From positions 288,923 through 352,922 of the forward strand of contig CANQKM010000002.1 of the NCBI GenBank assembly GCA_947624485.1: a DNA stretch of 64,000 bases, given 5' to 3'. The translations under genes were made by a program, and so were the position numbers. Of this stretch, positions 9,510 through 19,000 are shown piece by piece (within the stretch, counting starts at the first letter, position 1; each line of letters starts with the position of its first letter). This DNA is from an uncultured Clostridia bacterium (GTDB taxonomy: Bacteria > Bacillota > Clostridia > UBA1381). The notes below the pieces were generated by a model. It was not told the DNA's origin, did no database searches, and saw nothing but the letters and a program-made list of their open reading frames with translations.

Positions 9510-9541
9510 GAATCCTTTGCTTCGGCAAAGGATTCTTTTTT
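9510..9541 (+). terminator. intrinsic terminator of tRNA-Arg
   Basis: An 11-bp stem GAATCCTTTGC/GCAAAGGATTC closes on a TTCG tetraloop (9510-9535) and is followed by six T. An outer 11-bp inverted repeat, ACCGTGCGGCA (9492-9502) and TGCCGCACGGT (9543-9553), encloses it. Confidence 0.93.
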
Positions 9542-9879
9542 ATGCCGCACGGTACTCCTTTTCCGCGCGAAGCCGTCACTCGGCTCGCCTGTTCGCTTGC
9601 ACGCGCGCTCACGACGGCTCACTGTCGCTTTGGGCTTCGTGCGGTTTTGGCGCACCTGTGGTGCGCTTGCAGCGCTCAAACGCTCCGTTGCGCCTCCTCT
9701 TTCACAAAAAGCCGTCGCTGCGTATCGGCTGACGGCTTGTAAACGCGCCGTTGTAACGCCGATTACTTGCTTTGGGCTTTTTGTGAGTATACAGCAATTT
9801 TACAAAGTCTTTGTTTTACAAAGACTTCTTTTTTTTATGCCGCGTAATACCGCCTCTATGAGGGGCATTACAATTTTTA
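9542..9879. other. gene-free GC-rich spacer with a second, related terminator
   Basis: I see no credible gene in these ~340 bases. Overlapping open frames are arginine/alanine-rich, lack ribosome binding sites and show no family motif. The block is rich in CG words. At 9805-9836 it ends in a hairpin, AAGTCTTTG/CAAAGACTT plus eight T, whose flanks copy those of the tRNA terminator (cag...ttttac before, ttttttatgccgc after). This suggests a duplicated tRNA tail. Confidence 0.6.
9805..9838 (+). terminator. terminator-like hairpin, duplicate of the tRNA-Arg tail
   Basis: The stem AAGTCTTTG (9805-9813) pairs with CAAAGACTT (9819-9827) and is followed by C and a run of T. No gene ends directly upstream on this strand. 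Confidence 0.7.
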
Positions 9880-10068
9880 TCATTTTGTCAGCTTTTCAAG
9901 CGCCTCGTCCTCGACGTAAATCGACACCTCGCCGCACTTGGGACACAATGCCGCCTTAGGGTAAACGGCTTTCAGGGTAAAGCCCTTCTTACGCAGCACG
10001 TTTCCGCCGCCGCCCGTAAAGGAAAAGCCCTCCTCCATTTCCGCTCCGCATCTTACACACTTTCTCAT
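9880..10068 (-). CDS. small zinc-ribbon protein
   Basis: A 62-residue protein with two knuckles, CVRC (residues 4-7) and CPKC near residue 42, spaced as in a zinc ribbon. Between them is a glycine-rich turn (FTGGGGNV). Such proteins are conserved in Clostridia but have no known function. I start it at the ATG at 10068, 8 nt after AAAGGAG (10083-10077). The longer frame to 10131 would overlap its own promoter (-35 at 10131, -10 at 10103). Confidence 0.8.
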   Translation of the reverse strand: MRKCVRCGAEMEEGFSFTGGGGNVLRKKGFTLKAVYPKAALCPKCGEVSIYVEDEALEKLTK

Positions 10069-10102
10069 ATTACCTGCTCCTTTCAAATATTTTACTGCTT
10101 GG

Positions 10103-10131
10103 ATTATACCACAAAAATTACGAAAATTCAA
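10103..10131 (-). promoter_or_regulatory. promoter of the zinc-ribbon gene
   Basis: Minus strand: TTGAAT (10131-10126), a 17-nt spacer, TATAAT (10108-10103), with TGTGG before the -10. Confidence 0.85.
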
Positions 10132-10143
10132 CCTTGCGCGGAA

Positions 10144-10178
10144 TTGAAAAAGAGTATGTTCGGTGTGAACATACTCTT
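10144..10178 (-). terminator. terminator of the GLUG-repeat gene
   Basis: A 12-bp stem, AAGAGTATGTTC (10150-10161) with GAACATACTCTT (10167-10178). Read on the minus strand it is followed by a T run, just after the stop codon at 10194. Confidence 0.88.
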
Positions 10179-10193
10179 GTAATCCGATTTAGC

Positions 10194-13100
10194 CTACAGC
10201 ACAGGTGCCGCTAACGCAAGCGGCTTCACAGTGTCTATATCTTCCCATATCATCAGCTTTACTCCGCCGATTTCGGCGTTTTCGGGGATAGCTATATTTT
10301 CGGCCATGAAGCAATCAATGTCATCACTCATCTCCGCTTCGGTTGTACTCAGCGTGACGAGCGCGCCGTTCGTGTCGTAGAAAGCGAGGATCGCGTCAAA
10401 GCTTGTCACCCTTTCGTCCTCGGGCAAGCCCGCGATATCCGCCAGTATCATCGCCGACAAAGTTCCGCTTACCTCTGACACATCCTCTATAACATCGTTG
10501 TCGGAGTTGAAGAGAAACGCGTCCGCGGAAATTTTCGCGTCCTCGGATATTATCCTGACATAACCGTCCGTATAATACACGTCGGTCAGATTTTTTTCGG
10601 CGGCATTGATCTCAATATCGCTTACCGGCAAAATATATTCTCCGGAATCAATATCCGGCTTTGCCTTAAATTCAAGCCTGCAAGCCTCGCAGCCGGTTAT
10701 TCCTCCCTGCGTGCCGCGTACCGTCACCCTGTTTTCATCCGTTGTGACGGATACCGACGACGCGGACATATCCCCGCCGGGCTTAAAGCCGAGATAATCA
10801 AATTGGTCGCTGTCGTACTCGAGCGTAAACCGGAAGTCGCTTACCTCGCTTTCGGAATATATATACGCGGGCAGGCTGAAGGTGTCTCCGGCTTTGCATG
10901 CCGCCTCCTCCAACTCAAGCAGCGCGCGGTTTACTTCTCCGCCCGGCTCCTCGGGCGGCGCTACGGTGTAGGTGAATGTAACGCCGTCGCTCATTACACA
11001 GCCGCGCTTTACGGCGATTGCCCGGATCGTCATGCTTCCTGTTATTATTATGCCGTCTGTATATTTCTTGTAATTGTTCTCGTCAAGCGAGTCGCCGATT
11101 GTGTAATAAATCTCCGCGCCGGAGGTTGAACAGAGCAGCTTCACAGCCGTTCCGACCTCCACCTCGCCCTTGACGTTCGCCCTCGGAGCCGCAACCTTCT
11201 CAATATTTACGAGCTGCTCCTCGACATCGCTGTCGTCCATATCGGCTTTTACGGCTATCGCTTTTATATCCGCGTTGGAGGTCAATTCAAACGGAGATGT
11301 GTATTTATCCGAGCTTGTTGTCGGTTCGGTTCCGTCGATCGTGTAGTAAATTTCCGCGTCCTCCGTAGCGCATGAGATTATCGCGCGCTTGCCGCCGTAG
11401 AACTCGGCTACCTCGATAAGAGGCGTTTCGACAGTTCCCGTTTCGGCAGGTCTTTCAAGCACCGTAACGGTAAACCCTGCCGTTTGTCCGCTATAAGTTA
11501 CCGTAACGGTCTGCTCTCCGACGCTGTCCGCAGAACCGTCGATACCGCAGGTATCGTTGTCAACAAACTCGGTCGTGTTATTGTCATAAACCGCCGTTAT
11601 AACCATGCCCGTTATATCAAGCTCGTCACCCTGATAATAAATGAGCTTGTCGGGTGTATGCGTAAGCTCGATGCCCGTGAGGGATTTAGGCGTTACCGTT
11701 ATATTAAACTGCGCTGTTTTACCGCCGTAGGTTACAGTGACGGTTTGATCGCCCGGTTCCGATGTGTCGTAGCCGGAAAGTGTATAGCCTGCCGCCTCAA
11801 AGGTTTCATCGTTGCCGCAGTCGGCGATTACTACCAAGCCCGACGTGTCGAGCGGCATACCTTCGATAACGGTGGTGATGTCAGGTTCTTTTTCAATTCT
11901 TATGCTTTCAATGCTTCTGATAACAGCCTCTACGGACTGCGGCTCGGAATCGGTGTGGTTTTCGTCGCCTATCACCTTGTACCAAACCGTATACATTCCG
12001 GCATCTATGCCTGTCGGTACTTTTTCGGAATATTCGCCGTCTTTGCTTGTGCTGTATACAAGCGCTCCGTCGTCGGTTCTGCCTGTTACAAGATACTGCT
12101 CCTTGTCCTTGAACACAAGCTCGTTGGGCTGAACGGACGCCGTCGGCGCTGCTTTTGCGACGGTTATTTTAATCGTCAGCGTCACAGGCTCAAAGCCGTA
12201 ATCATCAACGCTCATAAGATTGAACAGCGGAGCTTTTTCCTCGGCTTTTATTTTCAGCGTGTATTCGCCCGCGCCGGTATCCTTCGGAACGGTAAGCGTG
12301 CTGCCGCTTACCGACGCGCCGATCGTATTGCCGTCCCCGATCGTGTATGTAAATTTATCCGCCGTATCGGTCGTATCTCCGTAAGCGATGTAATCGGACA
12401 AATCAGCCGTAACACCCTCGCCGTAAACCGCGCTAAGCGGGATCTCGCCGCTTTCACCGCCGAAGGGAGTGCGCTCGGACGCGTACACGGTTATATCATC
12501 GGTTACGGGAGTGTTTTCATCAAAAACATTGCCGCTTCCGGGATTTGGCGACCAGTCCGAGAATACCTGTCCCTCCGCCGCGGGAGCGTCCGGCAGCGTT
12601 ACCGTGCCGTTCGGATTGGCGTAACGCTCGGCAAAATTCGGATTTGACTGCGTTGCGAAGGTAACCTTAAACACCTGCTTGCCGCTGTCGCTCGTCGGTA
12701 CGGGGTAAGCATCCGTTCCGAGCTTCTGTCCCCAGACAAGGCCGTCCTGACCGTCCTGCAAAAGCCACGCCGTCTCACCCGATTTAAGTCTGGAGGCGGA
12801 GTTAACTCTTTTTGTGTTATCGTCGCCGCGGCCGACGCCCTTTATGCTTCCGGTGCCTCCCCAGAGATAATAGCAGTCGGCTGCGGTGTTTTCGGAAACG
12901 TTATATCCTATAATGCCGCCCTTTATTTCGTCAGCATACATCACTCCGACCGTTCCGGCATTGACGCACCTTGTTATGCCGCCGCGGTTCTCACCCAAAA
13001 TACCGCCGCAGATACGGTCCGTGCCTATGTTTTTGTTATCGCCGATGTTTCCGGCGTTGGCGCAGTTTGTCACAACGCCGTAATTTATACCCGCGACGCC

Positions 13101-15827
13101 GCCGAACTGACTGTCGCCGAAAACCTCGCTCTTGTTGACGCAGCCGTATACTGCCGCGCCCTCGTCGATGCGTCCCGCGATACCGCCGATATATTGTTTG
13201 CCGGTGACGGTGCCGGAGACGGTCAGGTTTTTCACAGTTCCGCCTGTGCCGACAAAGCCGAACAAGCCCTGATATTTCTCATTCGGAGCGTTTATATATA
13301 ATCCGCTTATTTCATGAGCGTTTCCGTCAAAAACGCCCTCAAATTTATTGCTCTCAATTCCGATAGGAGACCACGACGCGCCGCCTTCGCCGTATTTTTG
13401 CGACATATCTATATCAGCCGTCAGCTTGAAATATTTATCCTCACTGTTGCCGGAATTGACGTAATCACGCATCGTTTCAAGAAACGGCAGGTTCGGTATG
13501 AGGTACGGACTTTCCTCTGCGCCCGTGCCGTTTATATAGATATATCCCTGAGACGTGCTTATCCTGTCCACCCTGCCGTTTACATCGCCCGAGGGAACGG
13601 GGTGATCGTCCATACCGATTGTCTGCGACCACACCTGCGCGGGCTGACTGCCCTGCAAAAGATATGCGACCTCGCCGGACCTAATCTGCTCCGCTGTTTT
13701 TCCCAGTCCCATATCTCCGGAGCCTAAATTAGGCGTTCTGTCCGCGTCATAATAGCAGTTTTCAATAATACCGCCGTCGTTACAGGCGATACTGCCTGCG
13801 GTCACATTCTCCTGATTCGGAATTGCGGTTATATTCAGACAATTCCGTATTGTTCCGGTGTTTTTTCCGGCAATGCCGCCGACATAAGCCGCGTTGACAG
13901 TCGTGCTGCTGCCGCGGATGAAAGACAAACCATAGTACCCTGCCATGCCAATGCAGTTTTCGATTGTTCCGTTGTTTTCTCCGGCGATGCCGCCGATGTA
14001 AGCCACACAGTTATTACTTGTCAAAGTAAAGCCGAATTCATTTACGCAGTTTTTAATCGTTCCGCCCGCGTCAACTATCGCAGCGACGCCTCCGTAATTG
14101 TAATTTCTCGGACTGCCGGAAGAGATGGAATAAGTCATTGTGCCGCTGACATGGCAGTTTTCGATCATGCCGCCGCTTTTGACACGTGCCGCAATAAAGG
14201 CTTCGTTTGTACCGCTGGACGGATAAGGATACGGACTCTTGTAAATATTCAGATTTTTTACAACGCCGCCGTCCTCGACATTGTTAAACAGCGGTTGATT
14301 GACAACATACTCGTATATATATACGGAATGACCGCCGCCGTCAAATACTCCGTCGAAATTCCCCGGGATGTATATATTATTATTTCTGGTTAATAGGTTA
14401 CATGTGAGCTTGAAGTACTTGCCTTTTGCGGAACCGACATTGAGCATATAGTTCCTTAGCTTGTTGAAGCTGTCCATGCCGTCGATAATATAAGGATTTT
14501 CCTCGGTAGCCGTAAAGTCAACAACCTCCCTGTTTGAGGCAAGCGCAGGTCTTATAAAGTCCATAGTGCCGCAGCCGACCCAGCCGCCGTGTGATGACGA
14601 GGACAAGGTCGAAATCAGGCTTGTAAATTCGGGTACGGTCCGCATTTCGGCGCTGCCGCCGCCGCTGCCTATTCCCTTACCGGCTGAGCCGTCCAGATAA
14701 TAGCAATACTCTACGGTGCCGGATGAATTTTGTCCGACAACCGCGCCGATGTTCATACTTCCGTCGACCTTACCGATGTTATAGCAGCATCTGAGAGCCG
14801 CCCTGCTGCCGTTTACGTGTCCCGCCACGCCGCCGACGATTAACGCACCGTTTACATCCGCGGTATTGTAGCAGCTTTCCACAGTGCCGCCTGCCGCGAT
14901 CTGTCCTACCACGCCGCCGGTATATCTGACGGTTCCGCTGACGGCGCCGGTATTATAGCAGTCTGTCAGTAAAGTGTCGGTTATGTCGTCGGGCAAAAAT
15001 GAGCCGGGTATCGGCGCGCCCTTTACAAATCCCGTTATGCCGCCGATATAGCCGCTGCCCGATACAGAGCCGGTATTATAGCAGATTGTTGTCTGCGCGG
15101 TGGTGTATCCCGTTATTCCGCCGACATAATTACTGCCCGATATAACGCCGGTGTTGTGACACCTGCTTAAAGCTCCGGTTGACGCAGCGCCCGCGCTGTT
15201 TTGACCGACTATACCGCCGATGTAGGAGCTTGACGCGGCGTGTGTCGTGATTGTTGACGAAACAGAGCCGGAATTGGAGCAGTCCGTTATTCTGCCGGCA
15301 TTGTTCTGACCGGCTATACCGCCGACATATCTTTTTCCCGTCGCCGTTACCGAGCTTGCGCAGTTTTCAATCGTGCCGGAGTTGTTTTGTCCCACGATAC
15401 CGCCGATATAATTGCCGCCGGTCACAGAGCCGTCAACCGTCAGATTTTTAATTGTGCCGGCTGCGCCGAGGGAACGGAACAAGCCCTGGAAATCGGCGGC
15501 AGAGTTTATATAGATCCCCTTTACGGCAAAGCCTCCGCCGTCAAACGTTCCGCCGAAATTGTTGCTTCCGTTCTCCGTCCAGCCTATGGGAGTCCACGGC
15601 TCGGAATTTAAGTCAATATCGTTCGCGAGCTTAAAATAAACACCGGAATAAGGCTCTCCGCCGCTCACCTCGCTCACCTCGGCGGCAAACTGTTTAAGCT
15701 GCTCAGCCGTGCTTATCATATACGGATCGTCCGGCGTTCCGCTTCCCTCGTAGCCGTCGGCGTAGCAAGGAGCGGCAGCCGCGTATATGCAAAATACCGC
15801 CAGCAAAGCTATAAGTAATTTTTTCAT
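10194..15827 (-). CDS. giant secreted GLUG-repeat protein with Ig-like, chitobiase-type and cohesin-like domains
   Basis: A 1877-residue secreted protein. A signal peptide spans residues 1-23 (ends CYADG). Residues ~24-1050 are GLUG-type repeats, seen as many IGGIVGQNN / GTIENC / NLTVDGSV motifs that should form a beta-helix. Near 1050-1120 is a FNII/InlB-B-like repeat (VTFATQ...DITVYA). Two Big_3 Ig-like domains follow (~1300-1460, each ending QTVTVTYGG or similar). Two chitobiase-C-terminal-type domains (AEIYYTIDGTEPT, AEIYYTIGD) lie at ~1470-1625, and a cohesin-like domain at ~1627-1760. The last ~110 residues (KLMIWEDIDTVKPLA) match the tail seen on two other secreted proteins here. No enzyme motif or SLH domain is present. 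A surface adhesin or scaffold is the likely role. It diverges from the SLH protein gene and shares its control region. Confidence 0.85.
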   Translation of the reverse strand: MKKLLIALLAVFCIYAAAAPCYADGYEGSGTPDDPYMISTAEQLKQFAAEVSEVSGGEPYSGVYFKLANDIDLNSEPWTPIGWTENGSNNFGGTFDGGGFAVKGIYINSAADFQGLFRSLGAAGTIKNLTVDGSVTGGNYIGGIVGQNNSGTIENCASSVTATGKRYVGGIAGQNNAGRITDCSNSGSVSSTITTHAASSSYIGGIVGQNSAGAASTGALSRCHNTGVISGSNYVGGITGYTTAQTTICYNTGSVSGSGYIGGITGFVKGAPIPGSFLPDDITDTLLTDCYNTGAVSGTVRYTGGVVGQIAAGGTVESCYNTADVNGALIVGGVAGHVNGSRAALRCCYNIGKVDGSMNIGAVVGQNSSGTVEYCYYLDGSAGKGIGSGGGSAEMRTVPEFTSLISTLSSSSHGGWVGCGTMDFIRPALASNREVVDFTATEENPYIIDGMDSFNKLRNYMLNVGSAKGKYFKLTCNLLTRNNNIYIPGNFDGVFDGGGHSVYIYEYVVNQPLFNNVEDGGVVKNLNIYKSPYPYPSSGTNEAFIAARVKSGGMIENCHVSGTMTYSISSGSPRNYNYGGVAAIVDAGGTIKNCVNEFGFTLTSNNCVAYIGGIAGENNGTIENCIGMAGYYGLSFIRGSSTTVNAAYVGGIAGKNTGTIRNCLNITAIPNQENVTAGSIACNDGGIIENCYYDADRTPNLGSGDMGLGKTAEQIRSGEVAYLLQGSQPAQVWSQTIGMDDHPVPSGDVNGRVDRISTSQGYIYINGTGAEESPYLIPNLPFLETMRDYVNSGNSEDKYFKLTADIDMSQKYGEGGASWSPIGIESNKFEGVFDGNAHEISGLYINAPNEKYQGLFGFVGTGGTVKNLTVSGTVTGKQYIGGIAGRIDEGAAVYGCVNKSEVFGDSQFGGVAGINYGVVTNCANAGNIGDNKNIGTDRICGGILGENRGGITRCVNAGTVGVMYADEIKGGIIGYNVSENTAADCYYLWGGTGSIKGVGRGDDNTKRVNSASRLKSGETAWLLQDGQDGLVWGQKLGTDAYPVPTSDSGKQVFKVTFATQSNPNFAERYANPNGTVTLPDAPAAEGQVFSDWSPNPGSGNVFDENTPVTDDITVYASERTPFGGESGEIPLSAVYGEGVTADLSDYIAYGDTTDTADKFTYTIGDGNTIGASVSGSTLTVPKDTGAGEYTLKIKAEEKAPLFNLMSVDDYGFEPVTLTIKITVAKAAPTASVQPNELVFKDKEQYLVTGRTDDGALVYSTSKDGEYSEKVPTGIDAGMYTVWYKVIGDENHTDSEPQSVEAVIRSIESIRIEKEPDITTVIEGMPLDTSGLVVIADCGNDETFEAAGYTLSGYDTSEPGDQTVTVTYGGKTAQFNITVTPKSLTGIELTHTPDKLIYYQGDELDITGMVITAVYDNNTTEFVDNDTCGIDGSADSVGEQTVTVTYSGQTAGFTVTVLERPAETGTVETPLIEVAEFYGGKRAIISCATEDAEIYYTIDGTEPTTSSDKYTSPFELTSNADIKAIAVKADMDDSDVEEQLVNIEKVAAPRANVKGEVEVGTAVKLLCSTSGAEIYYTIGDSLDENNYKKYTDGIIITGSMTIRAIAVKRGCVMSDGVTFTYTVAPPEEPGGEVNRALLELEEAACKAGDTFSLPAYIYSESEVSDFRFTLEYDSDQFDYLGFKPGGDMSASSVSVTTDENRVTVRGTQGGITGCEACRLEFKAKPDIDSGEYILPVSDIEINAAEKNLTDVYYTDGYVRIISEDAKISADAFLFNSDNDVIEDVSEVSGTLSAMILADIAGLPEDERVTSFDAILAFYDTNGALVTLSTTEAEMSDDIDCFMAENIAIPENAEIGGVKLMIWEDIDTVKPLALAAPVL

Positions 15828-15891
15828 ATTTATTACCCCCGATACGTTTCTCTTAATTATAAAATTTAAAAATCAGTCTCAGCTTACATAA

Positions 15892-15920
15892 ATTATATAT
15901 TATTCATGCCGTACAATCAA
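15892..15920 (-). promoter_or_regulatory. promoter of the GLUG-repeat gene
   Basis: Minus strand: TTGATT (15920-15915), a 17-nt spacer, TATAAT (15897-15892). The LytTR-like repeats end 10 bp upstream of this -35, the position expected for activation. Confidence 0.82.
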
Positions 15921-15927
15921 GAGCCGC

Positions 15928-15960
15928 GACACGAATGGTCGTGTTTTTGACACGAACGGT
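15928..15960. promoter_or_regulatory. LytTR-type direct-repeat operator between divergent genes
   Basis: Two copies of GACACGAAYGGT, at 15928-15939 and 15949-15960, have a 21-bp period, two helical turns. On the minus strand the cores read ACCGTTCGT and ACCATTCGT, separated by 12 bp. This fits the LytTR-domain consensus of a 9-mer direct repeat with a 12-13 bp gap: 9/9 and 8/9 matches to [TA][AC][CA]GTTN[AG][TG]. The site sits 10 bp from the -35 of the GLUG gene and 2 bp from the -35 of the SLH gene, so one regulator could act on both. No LytTR regulator is encoded in the window. Confidence 0.65.
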
Positions 15961-15962
15961 GT

Positions 15963-15991
15963 TTGACTTACAATTAGGCGTATGGTAAAAT
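15963..15991 (+). promoter_or_regulatory. promoter of the SLH giant protein
   Basis: TTGACT (15963-15968), a 17-nt spacer, TAAAAT (15986-15991), with TATGG before the -10. The start lies about 68 nt upstream of the ATG. Confidence 0.82.
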
Positions 15992-16066
15992 TATAGAAAG
16001 GAACTGTTTCCCAAAAACGTGAATTTCAAATGAAAAGCAATAAAATTACCGCGAAGGAGTGCCATT

Positions 16067-19000
16067 ATGAAAACATACGCTAAGCTTAAAAAAATCATAA
16101 GCGCGGTACTGTCGGCGGCGCTGATCGCGCCGGCTTTCGCAGTGCCGGCTCACGCCGAGAAAACGGACGAGTACATTCCCGAAATAGAAATGACGGAGGA
16201 TATACTTTCAAGCGACGTGTTCTATCTCACCGCAGCCAACGCACGGCTGGAGGAAGGCGCAAACAAAAGATACCTTCTGCGCATTGCCAGAGGCGGAGAC
16301 TGCGCGTCGGAATCGGGCGTAACGGTAAAAATTTCCGATTTGACAGCCAAATACGGAAAGGATTACACGGTATCCGTGTACGGCGGCGAAGAGGCGTACA
16401 ACCCCGACGGCAACCAATCTCTTATCGAGCGCATGGAGGGTGAGGAATACACCGAATCCGAATTGAAAACGGAGGAGGAGTACGCCGAAATGCTCAAAAA
16501 TGATGAGGAACTTCAGAAGGCTACCGAGCAGGGTGTGCAGAAAGCTATCGACTACATAGAGGAGCAAAGCGGTCTGCTCTCCGCCGGGCAAGCGGAGGAA
16601 GCGGCGGACGGGGACGGAGAAACTCTTTCCGTCAGCCCCCTTCAGAGAGCGCGCGCGGCGTATACGGGCGTAGAGGGCGCTCCGCAGGCGGTGACCTCCA
16701 CGACCGACACGGTGCAGCAGATACAGCAGATGGCGAACGTTGTGACAAACGTCGTTGTGGGCGCGACGCTTACGGTCGGTTTCGCGGAGGGCGAAAAGGA
16801 AAAATACATAGCGATAGACGTTGACAACAACGATGAGGGAGACGGCGACAGACTTTTCTTCTTTATGCTCGCCAATCCTTACGGAACGACGACAAACAGC
16901 GCGTCGTCAAGCTGCGCGTTTACGATTGCCGACGACGAGGTACAGGCTCCCTCAAAGGTCGGATTTACAGAGGAAACATACAGCGCGGAGGGCGACAGCT
17001 TTACGGTTGAAATAAAGCGCGAGGGCGCGCTCAACACGATCGCGGCTGCGCATCTCACCACGGCGGACGGCTCGGCACGGACGGGACGCGATTTTTCACC
17101 TGTGGATATGGATGTGGTTTTCCCGATCGGAATCGACACGCGCAGAATAGAAATCCCGATACGCGGCGATTACATAGCGGGCGAGGCGGATTTTAAGCTG
17201 AAGCTCGAGGAAAGCGAAATGTGCGAAATTACAACGCCGGAGGCGGCGGTCACAATAAAAGGCACGCTCGGCACGTCTGACAGCGATATATCGCTTTCCG
17301 CGATAGAGGAAAGCGGACGCGTAAGTGATATAGTTCTCGGCGATCCGATTGATATATCAAAGTCGTCCGGAGGGTATATTTCACTCAACTCTCAGGCAAT
17401 GTTCAGCAGAAGCATGTGCTCAGACAATTTATGGAAGGGAGACTATTGGTTATCGCGCTGGGTGGACGGCGCTAACACGTGGGCACACATTTTCGATCCC
17501 GTCAAGGAAAATTTTTGGGGCTGGGTAAAGACCGAGTGGCGGTACGCCGACGCGTCGCGCGCTGTGGCATGGGATATAGCCGGCGTTCAGGTCGATTGGT
17601 GGAAGCCCAACAAGTGCGCGACGATTACGGCGCAGATGGGTACTCGGGCCAACGAGCCTTGGACTGAGAATCCGCTCCGAGAGTCTCTTGTTTTTGAGCG
17701 GAAGGATAGAATATTCGAGGATCACAGCGAGGGCAACAGAGTTAAAACAAATATGTTTGTCACCGGCGACGGAGCGGTCAGCCCTACTGTTTACATCGGC
17801 AATCACGGACAATGCACGAACTGCGATCAGCTCAGGATATACGGCATAACACCGATTTGCAGACCGTTTGTGATAAATCTCCAAAGTGCGGACGCGCTCA
17901 CCTTCCTGAACAGCGACGGCACGAGTTCACCGTGGCAAAGTCCTACGTTCCTTGCGCTTGCCGGCTCGGATAACACAAACAATAATCAGATTATCCGCTA
18001 TACGAAGGACGGCAAAAACTCTATCGCCTTCCAGCAGACCTTGGGCGGAAACGTCACCTCGCCTTACGTATATCTGAAAAACGTGTACGCGGTAAAGAAC
18101 GGCAAGCAAATGAAGATAGCGAGCTTTTCCGACGACGGAGCTACGTCGCACACGTACACGCTGACGTCGGAACAGGTCGATGAAATGTATAAGGAGGGCG
18201 TGCTGAGCATAGAGGAAAACAACAGCTCACGGGATTGGGAGAACCAGACGGGAGGAAAGTTCGGTCTGCGCGGAAGAATCGAGTTAAAGCCGGAGTTCGG
18301 CTATATTGACGCGAAAGTAAAAATCAACCTTCCCGAAGGCGATTTCGGATACTTAAAAATCTGCGGCGAGGACAAGGATATATCCACTCCGCAGACGTTT
18401 ACATACCACCTCGGCGATGTTTTAAAGATTTCCTCGGTCGTAAGAGACGAATACTCCGACCTTTTCACTCCCGCGGGATACAAGGTGAGCTACAAATATA
18501 ACGAGTCCGATACGAATTGGGTAAAGAGAGACGTTATAGTGCCGTATACCGAGGATAACGGAACGAGCGCGTATCTTGACGACAACGAGAGACTTCGTTA
18601 CGGCTATTACGAGATAACGCCGCTCTTTACGAGAAACGACAACGCGCTTACTCTGCGCGTAAAGAAATCGGATCTGCCGAAATTCGATATTTCGTACGGA
18701 TTTTTCAATTCGCCGGTTATGTCGGAGACGACTATCGACGGCGAAGAGTATTATGAGTACGTCATAGAGTCGCACCCCATATACGGAGAGATATACACCC
18801 TGTCGGTGCGTATGGCGGACGACGCGGGCAGCAGCATCTACCCCGTATGGAAGGAAAGGTATGACGACAAATTATACGGCGGTGAGGTGTTTTTCCACGA
18901 AGCGTCAAACGTTCCCGAAAATAATATAGTGACGCTCTCGTACGTTGAGGAGAGCGGGGAGGATATATACCAGTCGGTCAAGGGCAGCGTTTATATGCCG

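Noticed and set aside
9495..9959. Long overlapping open frames in the GC-rich spacer after tRNA-Arg
   Set aside because: No ribosome binding site or family motif, odd Arg/Cys-rich composition, and one runs into the zinc-ribbon gene on the other strand.
11484..12647. 387-codon plus-strand frame inside the GLUG-repeat gene
   Set aside because: Antisense shadow of a gene with clear domains; the translation is Arg/Tyr/Val-rich without motif or start signal.
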